A stretch of DNA of 64,000 nucleotides from Puccinia triticina (lineage: Eukaryota > Basidiomycota > Pucciniomycetes > Pucciniales > Pucciniaceae), in contig NC_070561.1 of NCBI RefSeq assembly GCF_026914185.1, positions 1-64,000 of the forward strand, in the 5' to 3' direction. Below are positions 1-10,900 of the stretch, piece by piece. The position numbers and the translations under genes are program-made. The notes below the pieces were generated by a model, which was not told the origin of the DNA, made no database searches, and saw only the letters and a list, made by a program, of their open reading frames with translations. Each line of letters begins with the position of its first letter. The first letter of the stretch is position 1.

Positions 1-1440
1 TAATCCCTCTAGAATGAAGAACTGGGGCCTGTAAACAGGTGTGGTTTAAATCCCAGAAAGAAATGGCGGAGAATCTCAAGAGAAGGGGCTTAAACTTACT
101 AGTATAAGACCCTAGAGGCACTTGAGGTTCTTCAGGCGTGGAGTTGGGCAGTTGGAGGCGCTCAGAGGAGGTAATCTTGAGGGCAGGGTGGTTACTGGGC
201 AGCTTCAGGGCGGAAATTGGGGCTAAAAATCACGAAAGTAGGTATTTTACCTGGCAAATCACAGGCTAATGAGGCTGTTGAAGGCGGGTAAAATTCTAAT
301 AGGTAATGTAAGGCTGGGGAATCTCCTTTTGGGAGGAGAAAGGGCCCTTTTTATAGCCTAGGCAGGCCTCCAGGGGCGCCCAGGGGACAGGGGACACTTG
401 TGGGCGCATTCTGAGGCAATTTGGTTGCGCTAGAAGGCGCTGTGGGTCGTGGGACCTTGGGGCTTGAATACAAGGGTTGCCAAGAGCCTTTTACAGAGGT
501 TCTGCGTGGTTTTACACAAGCCTTACGCGTCATGGGGGCTGGTTTGGGGGTTCTGTGACGCTCATTTCCGTGGAAATGTGTCACAGAAGGTACTAGAACT
601 GGCTTCTGTGCACTTGTACACGTGCAAGCAGTGCTTCATACATGTTCTGGAGGCGCTTATTAAGTGCTCCATTTCATTTGACCCCTTCTACATATTTACT
701 ACAGTTGTAATTTACATGTAGTGAGGCTTGGGAGAAGCTGGGGTGCTTTCTAGTGTCTCCTGTGCACGTTGCAAGAGCCTTTTTCCATCTAGAATGTTTT
801 GACATTGAATGACGTGGTAACTACATCTTGTTTGGTGATTAATTACATGTGTACAAGACATATAACACATGTAATATTGCTATTGGGGCGTATTCTGGCC
901 CATTCTTACTTACTGGTAACCTGAGCGCTTTGGTTGCGGGCTAGTTTATGCATTATGCATATATGTACACTAGGAGCGTGGGCTTGAGCTCTAGGCAACA
1001 GAGCACGCGGGCTTGGGTGCGCCACGCAACAAATAAAGCCATCTTTTAAACTATACACAACACCTCAGTTACGTCACTGAAAATGGGTGTAAATATATGT
1101 ACTTGTATATATATGTGCATACAAGTGCATCCACGCGGGGCGTGATGCACTTGCGCAAACTTTGAAGTTAGTTTACACAAGGAAGGGATAATAATTAAGG
1201 GTACTTGTAAGTGAGGTACCCTAGGTTATTTTACCCGTAGAATAAGAATCTTCTATAATATTTCACATATTAATTACATAAAGCTGAGTAATTAATTTCT
1301 TATATATGTATTTAATGTTTTTTGCGTAGTTTTACATATGTAAGAGTAATAATGTCTCTTTCATATGTAACACTACTTTTTATGGTTTTATTTGTATTAT
1401 TTCTATGTCACGGTGGCTCTGCCATAGTAGCCAGCTGACA
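1..1440. other. Intergenic DNA, no gene recognised
   Basis: The only open frames here are short, lack recognisable motifs and overlap on both strands. Composition is mixed, with AT-rich stretches such as the TATATGTA-type alternation near 1090-1115. No LTR, terminal inverted repeat or RNA gene could be identified by eye. It may be decayed repeat sequence. Confidence 0.5.
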
Positions 1441-1449
1441 GTGATCAGT

Positions 1450-1510
1450 TGCCAAATATCACTAATTTGGTAGTTTCTTGGTGTTTCTGCCACTATATCT
1501 CAGTGCAGCA
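1450..1510 (-). repeat. Partial satellite monomer in inverted orientation
   Basis: The stretch CACTATATCTCAG preceded by TGGTGTTTCTGC is the reverse complement of the array consensus GAGATATAGTGGCAGAAACA. It lies immediately left of the direct-orientation array, so the array changes polarity here. Only about one third of a monomer is recognisable. Confidence 0.7.
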
Positions 1511-1511
1511 T

Positions 1512-4500
1512 GGAAGTTCTTTGAAAGCTGTACCAAAATAATCTTTGGAAATGGATGAATATTCTGGTCCCAATATCATGAAATAATTACCATTCCCAGT
1601 TGAGATATAGTGGCGGAAACACAAAGAAAACCCCAATTTGGTGATATTTTGAGACTCATCAGACTGTAGCTGCCACATTTTGGGATTTTCATGGTCAAGA
1701 GCTGACCCAAATTTTTCTCATGGTCTAGAGCCAACCTAAATTGTCAGAATATCAGGAAGAATCCTCGCGCTCCGGTCTTGCGCTCTCCGTGATGACTCAA
1801 CGCCCCTGTGCCCCGCATCTGCGCAGCCATCCCTGAATCAAAGTTCGCCCCCCTGCAAACCATTCCTGTTCTCCTCATCCCGCTCGGAACCACCAACAAC
1901 CGAACACACTCAACGAAAGATAGGACGGTACATCAACCATCATCAGCTCCATCGTAGTTGTCGCGGGATCATCAGTATTAGGATTCAAGAGTAGTGGTGA
2001 CTACCCCCATCATTTCCTGTCTTGTTTTCCTTTGTTTCCTCTCCTTGTCTATCTGCTGACTTCTCTCCCCTTTCAGTCTCTTGCTCCAGTGTTTCTGTTT
2101 TTGTTTTGTTCTGTTTTCTTTCTTTCCACCGTTGTTCTTCGTTGCTCTATCCGATCCTTTAGGTACATTTCTTCCTTCTTCTGTCTCATTGTCTTTCATG
2201 TTCTTTTCCTGTTCTTTTGCTGAAATGTACACCGTTAGTTTCGCCTCAAATTCTCGCATAAATTACTCTCTCAACATCCCTTATTATAATGGTATCAATA
2301 TCATGAAATGATTTGCATTGCGGGTTGAGATACAGTGGCAGAAACACCAAAAAATACCCAATTAGGCAATATTCCAAGACAATTAGACTATAGCAGCTCC
2401 TTTTTGGCATTTCAATACATGAACTCTATACCAAAATAATCTTTGGAAATGTATCAATATTCTGGTACCAATATCATGAAATGATCACCATTCCTGGTTG
2501 AGGTATAGTGGCAGAAACACAAAGAAAAACCTAATTTGGTGATTGTTTGAGACCCATGAGACTGTAGCTCCCACAATTTGGGTTTTTCATTGGCAAGAGC
2601 TGACCCAAATTAATCTCTCAAAATCTCTTATTATAATGGTATCAATATCATGAAATCATTTGCATTGCGGGTTGAGATACAGTGACAGAAAGACCAAAAA
2701 ATACCCAATTAGGGAATATTTTGAGACTAATCAGACTATAGCAGCTCCTTTTTGGCAATTCCATACATGAAAGCTATACCAAAATAATCTTTGGAAATGG
2801 ATGAATATTCTTGTCCCAATATCATGAAATAATTACCATTCCCGGTTGAGATATAGTGGCGGAAACACAAAGAAAACCCCAATTTGGTGATATTTTGAGA
2901 CTCATGAGAAGGTATCTGCCACATTTTGGGATTTTCATGGTCAAGAGCCAACCTAAATTACTCTCTCAAAATCCCTTATTATGATGTTATCAATATCATG
3001 AAATCATTCCCATTGCGGGTTGAGATACAGGGGTAGAAACACCAAAAAATACCCAATTAGGCAATATTTTGAGACTAATCAGACTATAGCAGCTCCTTTT
3101 GGGCATTTACATACATGAAAGCTATACCAAAATAATCTTTGGAAATGGATGAATATTATGGTACCAATATCATGAAATAATCACCATTTCCGGTTGAGAT
3201 ATAGTGGCAGAAACACAAAGAAAACCCCAATTTGGTGATATTTTGAGACTCATCAGACTGTAGCTGCCACATTTTGGGATTTTCATGGTCAAGAGCTGAC
3301 CCAAATTAATCTCTCAACATTTCTTATTACAATGGTATCAATATCATGAAATCATTCCCATTGCGGGTCGAGATACAGTGGCAGAAACACCAAAAAATAC
3401 CCAATTAGGCAATGTTTTGAGACTAATCAGACTATAGCAGCTCCATTTGGGCATTTCCATACATGAAAGCTATACCAAAATAATCTTTGGGAACAGATGA
3501 ATATTCTGGTCCCAATATCATGAAATAATCACCATTCCCGGTTGAGATATGGTGACAAAAACCAAAGAAAACCCCAATTTGATGGCATTTTGTGACTCAA
3601 GAGAATGTAGCTGCCACATTTTGGGATTTTCATGGTCAAGGGCTGACCCAAAGTAATACCTCAACATGTCTTATCATAATGGTATCAATATCATGAAATC
3701 ATTCGCATTGCGGGTTGAGATACAGTGGCAGAAACACCAAGAAATACCCAATTAGGCAATATTTCAAGACTAATTAGACTATAGCAGCTCCTTTTTGGCA
3801 TTTCAATCCATGAACTCTATACCAAAATAATCTTTGGAAATGTATCAATATTCTGGTACCAATATCATGAAATGATCACCATTCCTGGTTGAGGTATAGT
3901 GGCAGAAACACAAAGAAAAACCTAATTTGGTGATTGTTTGAGACCCATGAGACTGTAGCTCCCACAATTTGGGTTTTTCATTGGCAAGAGCTGACCCAAA
4001 TTAATCTCTCAAAATCTCTTATTATAATGGTATCAATATCATGAAATCATTTGCATTGCGGGTTGAGATACAGTGACAGAAAGACCAAAAAATACCCAAT
4101 TAGGGAATATTTTGAGACTAATCAGACTATAGCAGCTCCTTTTGGGCAATTACATACATGAAAGCTATACCAAAATAATCTTTGGAAATGGATGAATATT
4201 TTGGTCCCAACATCATGAAATAATTACCATTCCTGGTTGAGATATAGTGGCGGAAACACGAAGAAAACCCCAATTTGGTGATATTTTGAGACTCATGAGA
4301 AGGTATCTGCCACATTTTGGGGTTTTCATGGTCAAGAGCCAAACTAAATTAATCTCTCAACATCCCTTATTATAATGGTATCAATATCATGAAATCATTC
4401 CCATTTCGGGTTGAGATACAGTGGCAGAAACACCAAAAAATACCCAATTAGGCAATATTTTGAGACTAATCAGACTGTAGCAGCTCCTTTTGGGCATTTC

Positions 4501-5640
4501 CATACATGGAAGCTATACCAAAATAATCTTTAGAAATGGATGAATATTTTTGTACCAATATCATGAAATAATCACCATTCCTGGTTGAGATATGGTGGCA
4601 GAAACAGAAAGAAAAGCCCAATTTGGTGATATTTTGAGACTCATGAGACTGTAGCTGCCTCATTTTGGGATTTTCATTTTCAAGAGATGACTCAAATTAA
4701 TCTCTCAACATGTCTTTTTATAATGGTATCAATATCATAAAATACATGTTAGCCCCAGTTCAGATACAGTGGCAGAAACACCAAAAAATACCCAATTAGT
4801 CAATATTTTGAGACTAATTAGACTATAGCAGCTGCTTTTTGGGATTTCAATCCATGAATGCTATACCAAAATAATTTTTGGAAATGGACAAATATTTTGG
4901 TACCAATATCATGAAATAATACCCATTCCCGGTTGAGATATAGTGGCAGAAACGGAAAGAAAAGCCCAAATTGGTGACACTTGAGACTCATGAAACTGTA
5001 GCTGCCTCATTTTGGGATTTTCATGATCAAGAGCTGACCCAAACTAATCTCTCAACATGTCTTATTACAATGGTATCAATATCATGAAATAAATGTTAGC
5101 CCTGGTTCAGATACAGTGGCAGAAACACCAAGAAATACCACTTAAGCAATATTTTGAAACTAATCAGACTGTAGCCGCTCGGTTTTTGAATTTTCATACA
5201 TGAAAGATACACCAAAACACTCTTTGCAAATGGATGAACATTCTGGTACCAATATCATGAAATAATCAACATTACTGGTTGAGATATAATGGCAGAAACG
5301 CAAAAAATGAGGCAATAGTTTGTGACTGATTAAATGGGGCTGCTAAATTGGGAGATGTTCATTGGCAAAAAGCTTTCCTAAATTAATCTTTCAAATGTTC
5401 TCATCATTATGGTCCCAATATCATGAAGTCATCCCCATTGCTAGTTGAGATATAGTTGTAAAAGCACAACAAAACCAACCAATTAGGCAATATTTCACAC
5501 TGATCAGATGGTAACTGCAACATTTTGGGACTTTCATAGACCAAAAATTTCTCAAATTATTGTTCAGATATTGCTGATCCTCATGGTACCAATATCATGA
5601 TATAAATCTTAGCCCTGGTTGAGACACAGTGGCAGAAGCA
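1512..5640 (+). repeat. Satellite-like tandem array (~174-bp monomer, ~348-bp dimer)
   Basis: The block ATATCATGAAAT...GAGATAYAGTGGCAGAAACAC recurs about every 174 bp from about 2299 to about 5597. Two diverged monomer types alternate. One contains AATACCCAATTAGGCAATA and GCAGCTCCTTTTGGCA; the other contains CCCCAATTTGGTGATATTTT and GCTGCCACATTTTGGGA. This gives a dimer period near 348 bp: the GCAGCTCC marker sits at about 2393, 2744, 3089, 3438, 3784, 4133 and 4480. Segment 2421-2754 is nearly identical to 3812-4145, an offset of 1391 bp or four dimers. Copies decay towards 5640. Short open frames in the array are repeat artefacts, not genes. Confidence 0.93.
1743..2264. mobile_element. 522-bp insertion in the satellite array flanked by TAAATT
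   Basis: Array sequence stops at CCTAAATT (1742) and resumes at TAAATTACTCTCTC (2259). An uninterrupted array copy reads CCTAAATTACTCTC at about 2950. The 6-bp TAAATT (1737-1742 and 2259-2264) is therefore a candidate target-site duplication. The insert is unrelated to the array: its left half is mixed in composition, and 2010-2225 is strongly pyrimidine-rich on the + strand. No terminal inverted repeats, poly(A) tail or coding capacity are visible, so its class is unknown. Confidence 0.6.
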
Positions 5641-6289
5641 CAAAAGACACTAGTTTCAAACCAACCAGACTCAATCAATCTCTTTAGATTCAAAAAATGT
5701 TGAACCTCAGATTCTGAGATAACATCAGCTGACCCATTGAATATATTGGGGAAACACCTCCCATTAGTATTTGATTGAAAAACAGAAGCAAAAGACACCT
5801 TACTCAAATCTGGTACAAACGTTTACAAATCAATCTCAGGCCTAGTAGAAATTTAGGATATTGGATATGATGAGTCATATATACAAGCCATTAAATTTGA
5901 ACAGAATTGATGTAGCATGATATATTGAGACTGATTGGTTTTTTTTTTTTTTTTTGGAAAGTAGATTTCAACACTTCTGCCAGGTTCAAGTGACAATAAT
6001 TCATGCCTCCCCATTCTTCCTCCCCCCTCCCCCTCCCTGCCTGACTTAACAGACTATTTTCTCAGGAATAATTCATATGAGTATGTAAAAATGACCTATT
6101 CAATCTGGCAACAAAATGAAGCTTTTACTATCGTTGAAAACTAAGACAGGGGGAAATCAAGAGGAAGAGGGATGATAGAAGGATTATGATGTTGCAGGAA
6201 GGCAAAAAATTAAAGAGAAATTTCAAAAAAAAAAAAAGATCAATATATGCCATATTGATCAATATATGCCTTCCCAAATTCATCCATGT
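5641..6289. other. AT-rich spacer with an 18-nt poly-T tract
   Basis: Degraded array-like sequence fades out over 5640-5930 and is followed by a T homopolymer near 5940-5958. The 14-mer GATCAATATATGCC occurs twice in tandem at about 6238-6270, at the ragged left edge of the Copia-1 remnant. No gene was seen. Confidence 0.6.
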
Positions 6290-8737
6290 TTGTAGTGTGA
6301 GGGGGGGAAGATCAAAGATTGACGGCGGTGCCGGGGCTGCTGGAGACGCAGGACCTTGAGGCGCAATTTGAGCTTGAGGATGAGGATCCGGCCATGGAAG
6401 CTCCACTATCACTGGCGGAGGTGAGCGTTTCAGCTCGGACCCATAGGGAAAGAACCTATCTTCGAAAAGGACATCTCAGGACTTAATGACTGACTTGCTA
6501 TCCAGATCCCACAGGCGGTATCCGTTTCCATCCGCCAGGTAGGACAGGAGAAGAGATGGACGACCTTTTGCGTTGAGCTTTCTGCGGTTGGCCTCAGATA
6601 CCTTGTACCAGACGAGGCATCCAAAAGGATGAAGGAGGGATAGGTTGACGAGTGGTTTGCCGAGGAGTTTGTTGGGCGCCTTGAAGCCTGCAGGACTGTG
6701 ACACGGGAAGGAGTTCAGCGTAAAAGATATATGGCGCATTGCATCCGCCCAAAAAGATTTTGAAGACCGGCGCTTCCCAATGAACACCAAATCAGGTTCC
6801 CAAGTGTGCGATTTGTCTGCTCTGCCACCCCATTCAACTCGGGAGAATGGGGAGGGCACGGTTCATGGGCAATGCCAGTATTGTTGAGATAGGAAGAGAA
6901 CTCAGTCGACATATACTCGCCACTGTTGTCAGAGCAAAGCGCAAGTATTTTGTGTGAACAATCCTTCTTGAAGTGGGCACGAAAGATTTTGAAACAAGAA
7001 AAATGTTTGATTTTGATTTCATCGGAACAGGGAGACAGATTTAGAGCAGTCATTGACAAAAGTGATGAAGTATTTATAGCCCTCCCTTGATGCCACCTCA
7101 AACAAGCCTACGTCTGAGTGGATGAGCTTCCCGGGCGCGTCTGACCAATACTGTGAGCAAGATTTGAAGGACAAGCGATGCATTTTTGATTGCACGCAGA
7201 TGGTGCAGCGCTGAACGTTGGTTTTGTTCATGATGGAGGGCTTGACGTTGAGAATTTTCAGAAGACGTTTTAGTGGCCGCAAGCCTATGTGGGAGAGGCG
7301 TTGATGGTAGCCCATGAGAGAGCTGTCAACAGAGGTCAGTCCACTGGTGGATGTTGAAAATGACTTTACCTTGGTGGAAGGTAAGTAGTAAAGGCCTCCC
7401 TTTCAATATCCTTGACCCGCGATGGTGCCGTCGACAGCAAGAGAGCGAGACTGAAAAATGTCGTAGCCGTCCTTTTTGAACACGCAGGTCAAACCGGCAT
7501 CGCACATCGCTGCGATGGACAGGAGTGTTTCATGTAGGTCGGGAACAACTAAGGCAGGGACGGAGACCGGACTGTTGAGAGGAAGGGAAACGGTGCCTTT
7601 GTGAGAGGCCACAACCACCGAGTGATCGGCGAGTCGAACTGGAGTGTTGTCGGGTTTCAAGTTGGAGACCTCGGAAGAGTAGGGGGTCATACAGTTCGAG
7701 CATCCGGAGTCAAGGTTGGCATCGCGGCAAGAGGCTGAGACTGCATTTGCGACAGCGTCGGTTATCACGACAGCATTCCCAGCTTTGGCGGTGTGATCGT
7801 CGTTGGAGCCAGAGTAGTCAGATTCAGCTTTGTCGTCATCGCCACCGAGGTCCACAACTGTTGTATGGCCTGCTTTAGCCGGAGGTTTTGACTTGTGGCG
7901 GTTCCCAGACGACCTGCCAGAGCGACCAGATTTGTCGGGGCGTTGAGAGGAATAGGAGTTTTGACAATCGTGGTCGGCAAGAATTCTAGCGGCATTCTCA
8001 CATACCTCAAGGTTGTGGCCTGACCCAAGAGAGTGGTCAGCAGGTGGTCAAGTTGATCTGGAGGTGTTCGGCTGAGACAGTGAAGCCCGGGCGACGGATT
8101 CGACAAGCAATTGCTGCTCGCCTCTGGTTTTCCTGCGGAGATGTTCGGCTTTCAGCGCGTCAATCAGTTTGGAGGGAGGGATGCTTGGGTCGTTCAGCAT
8201 GGCCGAGCAGCACGAGATCCAGTCAGGTGGAAGAGACTTGAGGATCAAGATAGAGTAAATATCCTCCAGGGTGAGAGGATTTTCCTTTGTGACCAGAGAT
8301 GAAAGGCTTTCAAACGACTTCGCCATCTCGTCCAAATGTGCAGGAAGATCATCACCCAAAAGAGTGTGGGAGGAAAGCTTTTGGAGATAGTACATCTTTC
8401 CTCCTGCCGATGAATCTTGATGGACACGTCTGATGGCGGCCCAAAGTGCGCACGCGTCGTCCGTGATGTGTCGGACGTGGCGAACATGAGAGGGATGAAT
8501 CGTTTGAGAGATGACACCGAAGGCGACTTTGTTGTTGCGGACCCAGTTGGGTTTGGCTTTGGCAGCCGCCTCATCGCCTTCGACGACGTAAAGAATGTCG
8601 GTTGTGTTGAGGTGGGCCCGCATGAACCAGGTCCACTCGAGATAGTTGGAATCGGGTCCAGGGGCTTTGAGTTGCTCAATCTTGGTGTTCTTCAGAGCCG
8701 GGTGCAATCAGGTCTCTGAGTCGGTGTTGGCAGACAT
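6290..8737 (-). pseudogene. Copia-1 gag-pol remnant (gag, protease, integrase)
   Basis: This is a truncated Ty1/copia polyprotein read on the minus strand. Gag starts at the ATG at 8737 (MSANTDSET, then an in-frame TGA at 8708-8710) and continues to about 8048 with a UBN2-like gag (NYLEWTWFMRAHL). A frameshift near 8048 destroys most of the zinc knuckle, leaving GHNLEVC. The protease carries LDSGCSNCMTPYSSE (7403-7855). Integrase follows, with the pre-integrase zinc finger region (RCTICVQSKMH, near 7200) and the catalytic-core piece DNSGEYMSTEFSSYL (near 6900), then SPELNGVAEQTNRT. The remnant fades into the Pro-rich linker near 6290; reverse transcriptase and RNase H are missing. Gag, PR, IN order is diagnostic of copia. 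It cannot be functional. Confidence 0.88.
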
Positions 8738-8871
8738 GGTCAATGATGGGATGAAATTGGGGTTTCCTTGTGGTGATGTCGGACCGTCGATGGTTTCTAG
8801 AAGCGGTGATGGAGGCGTAGTCATACGCCAAGAGCTTTAACGATAAGCGTACGGATCCTTTGGTGGCGCTA

Positions 8872-8896
8872 TCAGCGGCAACTGGTGCTCATAACC
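8872..8896 (-). promoter_or_regulatory. Copia-1 primer-binding site, half-tRNA-iMet type
   Basis: On the minus strand, immediately downstream of the 5' LTR, the sequence reads GGTTATGAGCACCAG. Apart from one inserted base it is complementary to the anticodon arm of eukaryotic initiator tRNA-Met (CTGGGCTCATAACC). This is the position used by copia elements that prime with the 5' half of tRNA-iMet. The same signal recurs in Copia-2 and the TRIM in this window. Confidence 0.7.
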
Positions 8897-9077
8897 TGTT
8901 GCAATGGAGAAACTGAAACAGCAGAATAAGATGTTGATGTTCGTGGAAGGATAACATTGCATAAGACTAAGAGAAAAGAAGAGAGGAGAGAAAAAGAAAC
9001 AAACAAAAAGGGACTCGCCTGAAACAGCAGAATGAGATGTTGATGTTCGTGGAAGGATGAGGAAAGCACCTTCCACG
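8897..9077 (-). repeat. Copia-1 5' LTR, inner part
   Basis: This is the LTR portion next to the primer-binding site. On the minus strand the LTR ends CATTGCAACA directly before GGTTATGAG. It contains an internal duplication: GAAACAGCAGAATRAGATGT and GTGGAAGGAT occur near 8915-8955 and again near 9020-9060. The LTR is cut at 9077 by Gypsy-1 and resumes at 29562. Confidence 0.75.
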
Positions 9078-9436
9078 TGTAGCAGGGCTACAGTTATACA
9101 GGGAGACATAGTCCCCCTGTACGCTCACAACCGCGAGGAGACCGCGTGGACTCCTGCCAAATGCAGGAGGCTCACTGGCTCCCTATGACGCACACCCGGT
9201 TCGGCCCGGCTTTACGACCTGTATTCCATCTCTCGTCATGTTTTAGTCGCAGGGGCTTGGCGCCCCTTGTCTAGTTGTTTGTCTAGTTCAGTTTCACGGC
9301 CACCATTTAAGATGGCCTCTTTTGTAGGGGTTCTCCCCAGTTTGCCCTGTCTCTTGAAATTCAGAGATCAGTTCGTTTCCTTTCCTTCGCGCCTCTTTTC
9401 GTCTGAGCCTCTACCAGCCTGAAGAGCCCCGCTTCA
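9078..9436 (+). repeat. Gypsy-1 5' LTR
   Basis: This 359-bp sequence begins TGTAGCAGGGCTACAG and ends CCCCGCTTCA. It is nearly identical to the two halves of the 3' LTR (25346-25463 and 29321-29561). It lies over 10 kb from the gag gene because of nested insertions. Confidence 0.88.
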
Positions 9437-9437
9437 G

Positions 9438-9450
9438 TGGTAGCGAGAGC
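9438..9450 (+). promoter_or_regulatory. Gypsy-1 primer-binding site
   Basis: TGGTAGCGAGAGC starts one base after the 5' LTR. It begins with TGG, as expected for pairing to a tRNA 3' CCA end. The tRNA was not identified. Its presence shows that 9078-9436 is a real 5' LTR, not a solo LTR. Confidence 0.65.
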
Positions 9451-9458
9451 TAATATTA

Positions 9459-10559
9459 CACCAGGGGAGATATGTTCCCACTCCCCAGGGAGTGCCTTAC
9501 CGTAACTTTTTTCCATAACTGTGCTGGAGGCCTTTGGTAAAGCAATATTGAATAGGTATGAACAAGACTGGAAGTCAGCGTGGAAATCAGTTGGAAATCA
9601 TCCTGAAATAAACCATAACTTGCCAAAAAATCATCCAGAACTCATCTATAATTCATCCAGAAGTCATCCAGAATATAGTCCTTTCTTGGCTCCATGACCA
9701 GTGTGTCCTTTCCATGGAGATGTGAAAGGCCCAGCCTGTGATTTTTTCCCCCTCATGTACTCGCGTACATCAGGGGGACAATTGGTGTCTCAAAACAAAT
9801 TATTTGTTACTTTTCATGTGGCTGTGAAAGGCCCATCCTGTGATATTTCCACCTCAATGTACGCGCGTACATCAGGGTGACTATTAGCAAAGTGCAAAAA
9901 GGTTAACTTGCATGTGCACATGAGGATTTTGAAAAGCAAAAAAATACAAAATTCACTAGATCATTTTTGTGAGGAGGACAGGATATATGGCCAAAGTGAA
10001 TTGGCACCGCAATCCAACCTTGACTTAACTCAGACTTTCACCCTATTAAAACAGTTTTTTGTCATTTTTATCAGCCAAATTCAAATTAATTCCCGCATTT
10101 CTAAGAAAATGGGTTTCAATTTCAATGACTGCAACATTACCACATTCCAAAAATCTGAACCCAATAACACCAAGTCAACTTTTATTTTAATTTTGTACAT
10201 CAGGGCATATAATGTGAATTACAAGAAACCCATTTTTTTGGAGGAATTACTTTTGAGAATGGGAATTTTGCTTTGCTATCCTTAAAAATCAGTAAACAGG
10301 AGCAATTTATGAGTTGGACTTTGGTGAAATATCATTTCATCATATTTCTTCCTACAGTTGTACATAGAAAACAAAAGAATTCTACACAACATTGTGTTGA
10401 CTTCCAAATCAATTGCGACTGACTTTTCACTAACTTCTCCATCCAATTTACTATTTTGGGGATGAGTTACTAATCTACATCAGGCTCACATCCAACCAAA
10501 ACTCACATAAAATTCAGCTCTGGCACTCCCTGGAGAGTGGGAACATATCTCCCCTGGTG
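9459..10559. mobile_element. Non-autonomous DNA transposon, 1101 bp, TTA target duplication
   Basis: Terminal inverted repeats of about 36 bp, beginning CACCAGGGGAGATATGTTCC, lie at 9459 and, inverted, end at 10559, with one or two mismatches. They are flanked by TTA at 9456-9458 and 10560-10562. A 3-bp TTA duplication fits PIF/Harbinger, and CACTA-like elements also make 3-bp duplications. Two internal copies of a GTGAAAGGCCCA(G/T)CCTGTGAT block, each followed by a GTACNCGCGTAC palindrome, occur near 9722-9765 and 9825-9875. The 125-aa frame at 9908-10285 resembles nothing known; no transposase is present. Confidence 0.75.
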
Positions 10560-10679
10560 TTACGATCCGACAAAAATCCTACTCTTATAAACACTAGAAA
10601 GTTTTTTACTCTTTTACATTCCACACCCGTCGCTGTTCGCTTTCCAATCATTTCTTTCTCAGAACATTTTCTCGTCCCC

Positions 10680-10897
10680 GCACTGCCAGCATATTTGGCT
10701 GGGTTGAAGTCATCCCAGTTTAATTGGGATGCACTCAACCAATTTAAACTTGGTTGATCTCAACCAATTTAATATAAACCCAAGGGGGGTACCTTGGATT
10801 TATATTTCATCAGTTGAGATTGCCCAAGTTTAAATTGGTTGAGTGCGTCCCAGTTTAACTGGGATCACCGCAACCCAGCCAATTACGCTGGCAGTGC
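10680..10897. mobile_element. Hairpin MITE, 218 bp
   Basis: This is almost entirely a long inverted repeat. The left arm runs from GCACTGCCAGCATATTTGGC through CATCCCAGTTTAATTGGGAT and CTCAACCAATTTAAACTTGG; the right arm mirrors it, ending GCTGGCAGTGC at 10897. Arms are about 85-90 bp with a few mismatches around a short AT-rich loop. No target duplication is clear. It abuts the LTR of the next element (10901). Confidence 0.8.
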
Positions 10898-10900
10898 CGA

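Noticed and set aside
2736..4663. Several similar 60-71-aa minus-strand frames (MALDHENPKMWQIPSHES and relatives)
   Set aside because: They recur with the period of the satellite array and are translations of the repeat itself, with no independent sign of coding.
9078..9436. Solo LTR
   Set aside because: A primer-binding site follows directly and the CACG flank pairs with the far end at 29562, so it is the 5' LTR of Gypsy-1.
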